Shown here: piece after piece, positions 6,000 to 9,107 of the stretch
Layout: each line of letters opens with the position of its first letter
Numbering within the stretch: position 1 is the stretch's first letter
DNA from: JBAPRR01 sp049281195
GTDB lineage: Bacteria; Actinomycetota; Acidimicrobiia; Acidimicrobiales; CAVXTF01
NCBI GenBank assembly: GCA_049281195.1
Contig: JBAPRR010000384.1
Coordinates: 1-9,107 of the forward strand
Length of the DNA: 9,107 bases
Direction of reading: 5' to 3'
Made by a program: the position numbers and the translations under genes
Notes under the pieces: generated by a model
Databases searched by the model: none
Told to the model about the DNA's origin: nothing
The model's input: only the letters and a program-made list of their open reading frames with translations

Positions 6000-6221
6000 A
6001 ACCACCGCGTCGGCGCTGCCTGCAACCGCATGAGCATATACGGACGACAGCTCCGGCTTCCGCTATTGCGTGGGGCTCCCTCGATTGAGTGTCACGGTCC
6101 GGTGGAACTCCGATCCGCGAACTGCGACTGCTGCCCAACGACCACGCGATCCGTGGCAACGACGAGACGGGTTCTATAATTTGCCCCTTCAGGTGCGCCG
6201 TTCGTGACGGCGGGTTCACGG
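6000..6221. other. Stretch downstream of the rve transposase remnant; no gene supported
   Basis: This is probably partly the 3' flank of the decayed element, but I could not find its terminal repeat. TATAAT at 6175-6180 matches a -10 box, yet has no -35 partner and no plus-strand gene behind it. The 14-mer GCCCCTTCAGGTGC at 6183-6196 also occurs at 350-363. A minus-strand open frame covering 6092-6289 has no family features. Confidence 0.3.
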
Positions 6222-6356
6222 TCACTCGTGACCCGGATACGCACGCCAAGGTTGCGGACCGACCATAGCGAACCAGACGTCGCGCTCATCTACTTCGTCA
6301 TGCAGGAGCTGCACCAGCTCCAAGCAATTGAGCACTCCCGCGATTGACTGCGAACC
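6222..6356 (-). pseudogene. Short coding-like C-terminal fragment, unidentified
   Basis: This minus-strand frame is open from just below a TAG (6357-6359) to TGA at 6222-6224, about 44 codons. It reads SIAGVLNCLELVQLLHDEVD then ERDVWFAMVGPQPW and ends YPGHE. A regular amphipathic helix followed by a strand-like segment and mostly GC-ending codons look like real protein. There is no start codon context and no family I recognise. It lies directly downstream of the HxlR-like fragment but in another frame, so it may be the tail of the same broken gene or an unrelated scrap. Confidence 0.3.
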
Positions 6357-6377
6357 CTACCTGCGCTCCGTTCCGGG

Positions 6378-6480
6378 CACGCTCGATCCCGTTGTAGATG
6401 TCTTGGTAGCGACGTCCACCGCCATCAAGCTCGGCGAGCACGCTCAAAGTCCACCGACCGGCAAGCAGTCTCACAAGTGA
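6378..6480 (-). pseudogene. HxlR-type winged-helix regulator, internal fragment
   Basis: The minus-strand frame here encodes LVRLLAGRWTLSVLAELDGG then GRRYQDIYNGIE, which is the N-terminal helix and first HTH helices of HxlR/MarR-like regulators (family pattern: LxGKWTLLILxxL followed by RRFxEL or RRYQDL). The recognition helix (SxKVLTxTLRxLE in the family) and the wing that should follow are absent: after the Glu near 6382 the sequence is unrelated. Upstream residues in the frame are Ser/Arg-rich and unlike the family. A larger open frame covering 6298-6756 includes this, but only this part resembles a protein family, so I treat it as a remnant rather than a 152-residue gene. Confidence 0.55.
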
Positions 6481-6481
6481 G

Positions 6482-6752
6482 CTAGAGGATTGCCAACGCC
6501 CGGACATGGTCGACGAACTTCCTAACTCGTCGACTCTGGAGTGCGGGCGCAACTGCTCCCAGCGTTCGGACCGAGGCATACATGCCCTCCATGACCGCGG
6601 CGAGCCGGTCTGCGAGCGCGGCTGGGGCAGCGACGGTCTTCGCAGCCGAGAGGCTCGTCGGTCGAGCCCCGAAGTCGCGACCTTGTCGGACAGGCAGGAC
6701 CTTCGCGTTAGGTGAGCGATGGTCAGTTGAACTAAAGGGACTCCTGCCTGCA
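6482..6752 (-). pseudogene. Unidentified coding-like fragment downstream of the thioesterase
   Basis: This minus-strand frame has no stop from above 6752 down to TAG at 6482-6484. It encodes about 90 residues, including KVLPVRQGRDFGARPTSLSA, then PAALADRLAAVMEGMYASVR and RKFVDHVRALAIL. Codons end mostly in G or C and the protein is clearly helical, so it looks more like real coding sequence than the overlapping frame usually long enough to be called (6298-6756). The only ATGs are internal (6592 and one three codons later), and the first part overlaps the end of the thioesterase gene. I do not recognise the family. It ends eight bases before the HxlR-like piece, so the two could be parts of one broken gene. 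Confidence 0.35.
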
Positions 6753-7562
6753 TCACGCTGTTGAGCCCATGTGCATGATGGCGAGCTGGCGAGCTTGAGC
6801 GACGAGGCGGTGGTGGTCAGTCCATAACTCGAAGTCTTCCTCGTGATAGCCGTCCTTCACCAGTCGAGTGGTGGCCCGGCATGCATTCCAGCCCAGGGTC
6901 GGGCGAGAACGGACGTAGATAGTCAGCTCGATGGTGGTCGAGCCGGTCGCTCCGACTTCCATGACGGCAGGTGCGGCGGCGTCAACAAGGAACGGTACCG
7001 TGAGCGTGTCATCGCCCCCTCCTTCGGTCAGCCTCAACCACAGTTGACTGACAGGGTCGCCGCTCGGCTGGCCACGTCTCCACCCGGGGGTTTCGCCGAC
7101 TCGGTATTCAAGACGGTTTGCTACCGATGAGGACGGAAGGGGGTCGCCGGTGTGCAAGCTGATGGAGTTTTCAGGCCTGGGGAGCAGAGGTGGGTGGCCG
7201 AACGCCAGACCTCCGTCCTCATCTTCGGGGAGGTTGGTGAAGGTTGCGGTCGAACGGAGCGCCTCTTTTCCTCCCTGAAAGAGTCTGGTTTCTCCAGTGG
7301 CAGTCCGCTGTCCTACCCGGGCGACCTCGGTACGGATCTCTACGGGACCGGTCGTAACCGGCCGAAGATAGAAAGCCGATGACGCCAAAAGATCGGGATA
7401 TGGCATCTGAGCGCGAAGCGGCTGCAAGGCGACGGCGAGGACGTAGCCACCGAGGGGTCGGCCATGCAGTCCGTTCCATCGATCGGTGACAGTGGCACGA
7501 AATGTCCGATCATCAACTCGTTCGAAGGCCGTATCGTCTTCAAATGCGGACGTGGCCTTCAC
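6753..7562 (-). CDS. Acyl-CoA thioesterase family protein (double hotdog, TesB-like)
   Basis: An intact gene of 269 residues from GTG 7562 to TGA 6753-6755. The longer upstream frame overlaps the SnoaL-like gene and reads as low-complexity Ser/Arg/Thr, so GTG 7562, 25 bp after that gene's stop, is the better start. A GGAG lies in the gap but about 15 bp before the GTG, which is long. Residues 1-115 form the first hotdog, with LHGRPLGGYVLAVALQPLRA (31-50 or so) on its central helix and FYLRPVTTGPVEIRTEV on its strands. Residues 190-265 form the second, with VDAAAPAVMEVG, TTIELTIYVRSRP and EEDFELWTDHHRLVAQARQL. This double-hotdog plan fits cytoplasmic enzymes that hydrolyse acyl-CoA thioesters. 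Substrate chain is not predictable. Third gene of the MFS-SnoaL-thioesterase operon. Confidence 0.87.
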   Translation of the reverse strand: MKATSAFEDDTAFERVDDRTFRATVTDRWNGLHGRPLGGYVLAVALQPLRAQMPYPDLLASSAFYLRPVTTGPVEIRTEVARVGQRTATGETRLFQGGKEALRSTATFTNLPEDEDGGLAFGHPPLLPRPENSISLHTGDPLPSSSVANRLEYRVGETPGWRRGQPSGDPVSQLWLRLTEGGGDDTLTVPFLVDAAAPAVMEVGATGSTTIELTIYVRSRPTLGWNACRATTRLVKDGYHEEDFELWTDHHRLVAQARQLAIMHMGSTA

Positions 7563-7587
7563 ATCGGCGCGCCGAATCTCCGTCGAG

Positions 7588-7956
7588 CTACTGGACAATG
7601 AACTGGTGGTCTGAGGCGATCCGCCCCTGGTCGTCGAGAACCAGGAACTCGATTCCGATCGACGCAACCTCCTCTTCGGGGAGCGTCACCATCGCCCAGC
7701 TCACCAGCACCGCGCCATGATGGCCAGCCGGCGCGAGGTGCGAGCGGAACGTGTACTTCCCCCCTGCGATGTAGGCATCGTAGGACGCGGTAACCCGGGC
7801 GTCGATCTGGTCATACCCGACGGCCTCGATCGAGGGGGTGAAGTTCGTGCCATCGGGGGCCCAGAGGTCCTCGATGGTCCTCCGTCGGACTTCGGCATCG
7901 GGCTCGTTCCACAGGGCCACGTATCGCTTCACAAAATCCAGATTTACCTCGTTCAT
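7588..7956 (-). CDS. SnoaL/NTF2-like small protein
   Basis: An intact gene of 122 residues, ATG 7956 to TAG 7588-7590. An in-frame extension to 8064 exists but lies wholly inside the MFS gene. ATG 7956 has a good Shine-Dalgarno (AAAGGG, about 6 bp upstream) and starts the family-like sequence. The layout is that of the NTF2/SnoaL cone fold: an N-terminal helix (NLDFVKRYVALWNEPDAEVR), LWAPDGTNFTP, a helix around ARVTASYDAYIAGGKYTFRS, then three strands (GHHGAVLVSWAMVTL, SIGIEFLVLDDQGRI, SDHQFIV). Members of this fold include polyketide cyclases, ketosteroid isomerases and many unassigned proteins, so the reaction is unknown. Its ATG overlaps the MFS stop in ATGA, showing translational coupling. 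Confidence 0.88.
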   Translation of the reverse strand: MNEVNLDFVKRYVALWNEPDAEVRRRTIEDLWAPDGTNFTPSIEAVGYDQIDARVTASYDAYIAGGKYTFRSHLAPAGHHGAVLVSWAMVTLPEEEVASIGIEFLVLDDQGRIASDHQFIVQ

Positions 7957-9107
7957 TGCTGACCCTTTCCATTGGCGGCCATCGCCGGTCTGAGAGTTTC
8001 GAGCTGCACGCTCCGGCGAACCGGCAGGAGACGTGAGACGGCAACCATCACACCCAGTAGACACACCAGCTCGATCAGGCTTGACTCGAACGCCTTGCCA
8101 TAGCCAGCATTGACGGCGCTGAAGAAAATGGCCCCGGTGATGGCGACACCGAGGGAGTTACCGATCTGCTGTGTCGTTGCGAGTACTCCTGACACGGCCC
8201 CAGCTTGCTGGGGCTCAGCATGCGACAGGACGGTCGTCGTCAATGGGGTAATGGTCAAGCCCTGTCCGGCCCCAACCAGTGCCAGCCCCGGTGCGAGCGC
8301 CCAGACCGACCCCCCGGTGCCAATCTCGTGCACCACCGCAAACAGCACGGCGAAACCGAGGGCCAGGGTGATCCCCCCGGCGGTGACGAGAGAACGCCCG
8401 AATCGCACGGTCAGGGCGGGAGCGCGCAGTGACGCAAGGAGAAACGCCGCCGCAAGGATGGTGAACACCGAACCCGAGTGGAGCGGGTCTAGTCCTCGAC
8501 CGTGTTGGAGATACAGGGAAAGGACGAGGAAGAACGACGCCATGGAACACCAGAGGCCCAGTTGCGTCGCGAGACCGGCGGAAAACGACCGCTGTCCGAA
8601 GAGGACGGGGTCAACCAATGCTGCTCCCCCTCGTTGGACCAGTCCTCTTTCGTAAATGAAGAACGCGATTAGGACCGGGCCTGCGAGGACCAGGCTCAAC
8701 CACGTCCACCGCGGCCAGCTCAGCTGAGGTCCTTCGATGAGGGGAAGCACCACCGCAGTGAGCCCGACAGTGACGAGGGCCATGCCGACCAGATCGAGGG
8801 GACTCGTCCGGTCCGCCCGACTCTCGGGGATGAATCGCCGCGCCAACAGGAGCGCAGCCAGGCCGATCGGGACATTGATCAAGAAGATTCCCCGCCAGCC
8901 CAAGCCAGCCACATTCCAGGCGATGACCAAACCGCCGACAAGCTGCCCGCTCGCCGCCGCCATCCCGAGCGTGATCCCATAGACGCTGATGGCCCGTATG
9001 CGATCAGCACCGGTGAAGACGACGCCCAAGATCGACAGCACGTTCGGGCTGATCATGGCGGCAGCGCCCCCCTGCACCAGTCGCGCCACAATGAGAAACG
9101 TTGAGTC
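7953..9107 (-). CDS. MFS drug/solute exporter, DHA2 (EmrB/QacA) family, N-terminus off window
   Basis: The frame is open from the window edge (9107) to TGA 7953-7955, giving 384 residues; roughly the first 90-100 are missing. GTG 9089 lies in a conserved region (VARLVQGGAAAM) and is not the true start. The visible part contains the DHA2 signature run YGITLGMAAASGQLVGG, then GWRGIFLINVPIGLAALLLA, a charged loop (RRFIPESRADRTS), and about ten further hydrophobic segments up to VSRLLPVRRS. This fits a 14-TM proton-coupled exporter in the cytoplasmic membrane. Late segments include LALVGAGQGLTITPLTTTV and QQAGAVSGVLATTQQIGNSL, typical of EmrB-type transporters. Substrate cannot be told. It is the first visible gene of an operon with the SnoaL-like and thioesterase genes (ATGA overlap); its promoter is outside the window. 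Confidence 0.92.
   Translation of the reverse strand, partial: DSTFLIVARLVQGGAAAMISPNVLSILGVVFTGADRIRAISVYGITLGMAAASGQLVGGLVIAWNVAGLGWRGIFLINVPIGLAALLLARRFIPESRADRTSPLDLVGMALVTVGLTAVVLPLIEGPQLSWPRWTWLSLVLAGPVLIAFFIYERGLVQRGGAALVDPVLFGQRSFSAGLATQLGLWCSMASFFLVLSLYLQHGRGLDPLHSGSVFTILAAAFLLASLRAPALTVRFGRSLVTAGGITLALGFAVLFAVVHEIGTGGSVWALAPGLALVGAGQGLTITPLTTTVLSHAEPQQAGAVSGVLATTQQIGNSLGVAITGAIFFSAVNAGYGKAFESSLIELVCLLGVMVAVSRLLPVRRSVQLETLRPAMAANGKGQQ

Noticed and set aside
6175..6180. Perfect TATAAT as a promoter -10 box
   Set aside because: No TTGACA-like sequence lies at 16-18 bp upstream (the position reads CGTGGC), and no plus-strand gene follows.
350..6196. Identical 14-mer GCCCCTTCAGGTGC at 350-363 and 6183-6196
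   Set aside because: It lies next to decayed elements at both places, but flanking bases do not match and a shared 14-mer in 9 kb of GC-rich DNA is not rare enough to call a mobile-element end.
6298..6756. A 152-residue minus-strand gene
   Set aside because: Only the part at 6378-6480 resembles a protein family. The rest is Ser/Arg-rich, and a different frame over 6482-6752 looks more like real coding sequence.
7563..7667. Longer N-terminus of the thioesterase (start at 7667)
   Set aside because: It would overlap the SnoaL-like gene and adds a Ser/Thr/Arg-rich stretch unlike the family; GTG 7562 fits the operon spacing better.
8110..8655. 181-codon plus-strand frame opposite the MFS gene
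   Set aside because: It is antisense to a clear membrane transporter, Pro/Arg/Thr-rich and without family features: a high-GC shadow frame.

Overview
The window looks like a stretch of high-GC actinobacterial chromosome, possibly from a soil lineage such as Thermoleophilia. This rests on GC-rich third codon positions, GTG starts and the style of the transposase remnants; no rRNA or other marker settles the taxon. It reads as a gene graveyard. A few intact genes sit between decayed mobile-element and gene fragments.

Left part (1-1480): the 3' end of a TPR-rich signalling/ATPase-type protein is followed by two IS1380-family remnants in the same orientation. The first keeps only the C-terminal end of its transposase and its right terminus. 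The second keeps only the left terminus and the N-terminal end. The facing termini are imperfect inverted repeats (12 of 15 positions) separated by only TTAAG, so this is a head-to-tail IS junction.

Middle-left (1481-3620): a metallophosphoesterase gene on the minus strand is broken by a frameshift and has lost a motif Asp. A tRNA T-arm-like scrap follows (possible attachment site), then small coding-like fragments that I cannot name.

Middle (3621-5149): an intact pair of divergent genes, an S41-family (CtpA/IRBP-like) peptidase and an ArsR-type winged-helix regulator, with their starts only 20 to 56 bp apart. The regulator probably controls the peptidase.

Middle-right (5150-6750): a PLP-dependent threonine-dehydratase-like pseudogene with several lesions, truncated right behind the regulator gene. 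It abuts a 5'-truncated, twice frameshifted rve-type (DDE) transposase. Beyond lies debris on the minus strand that includes an HxlR-type HTH fragment and two unidentified coding-like fragments.

Right part (6753-9107): an intact minus-strand operon, read from high to low coordinates. It holds a DHA2-type MFS exporter (cut by the window edge), a small SnoaL/NTF2-like protein joined by an ATGA overlap, and a double-hotdog acyl-CoA thioesterase 25 bp further on. Tight coupling suggests a shared role, perhaps handling or exporting an acylated or hydrophobic small molecule, but the substrate cannot be read from the sequence.

I see no CRISPR array, complete tRNA or rRNA. The best candidates for something less described are the peptidase/regulator pair and the IS1380 tandem junction.
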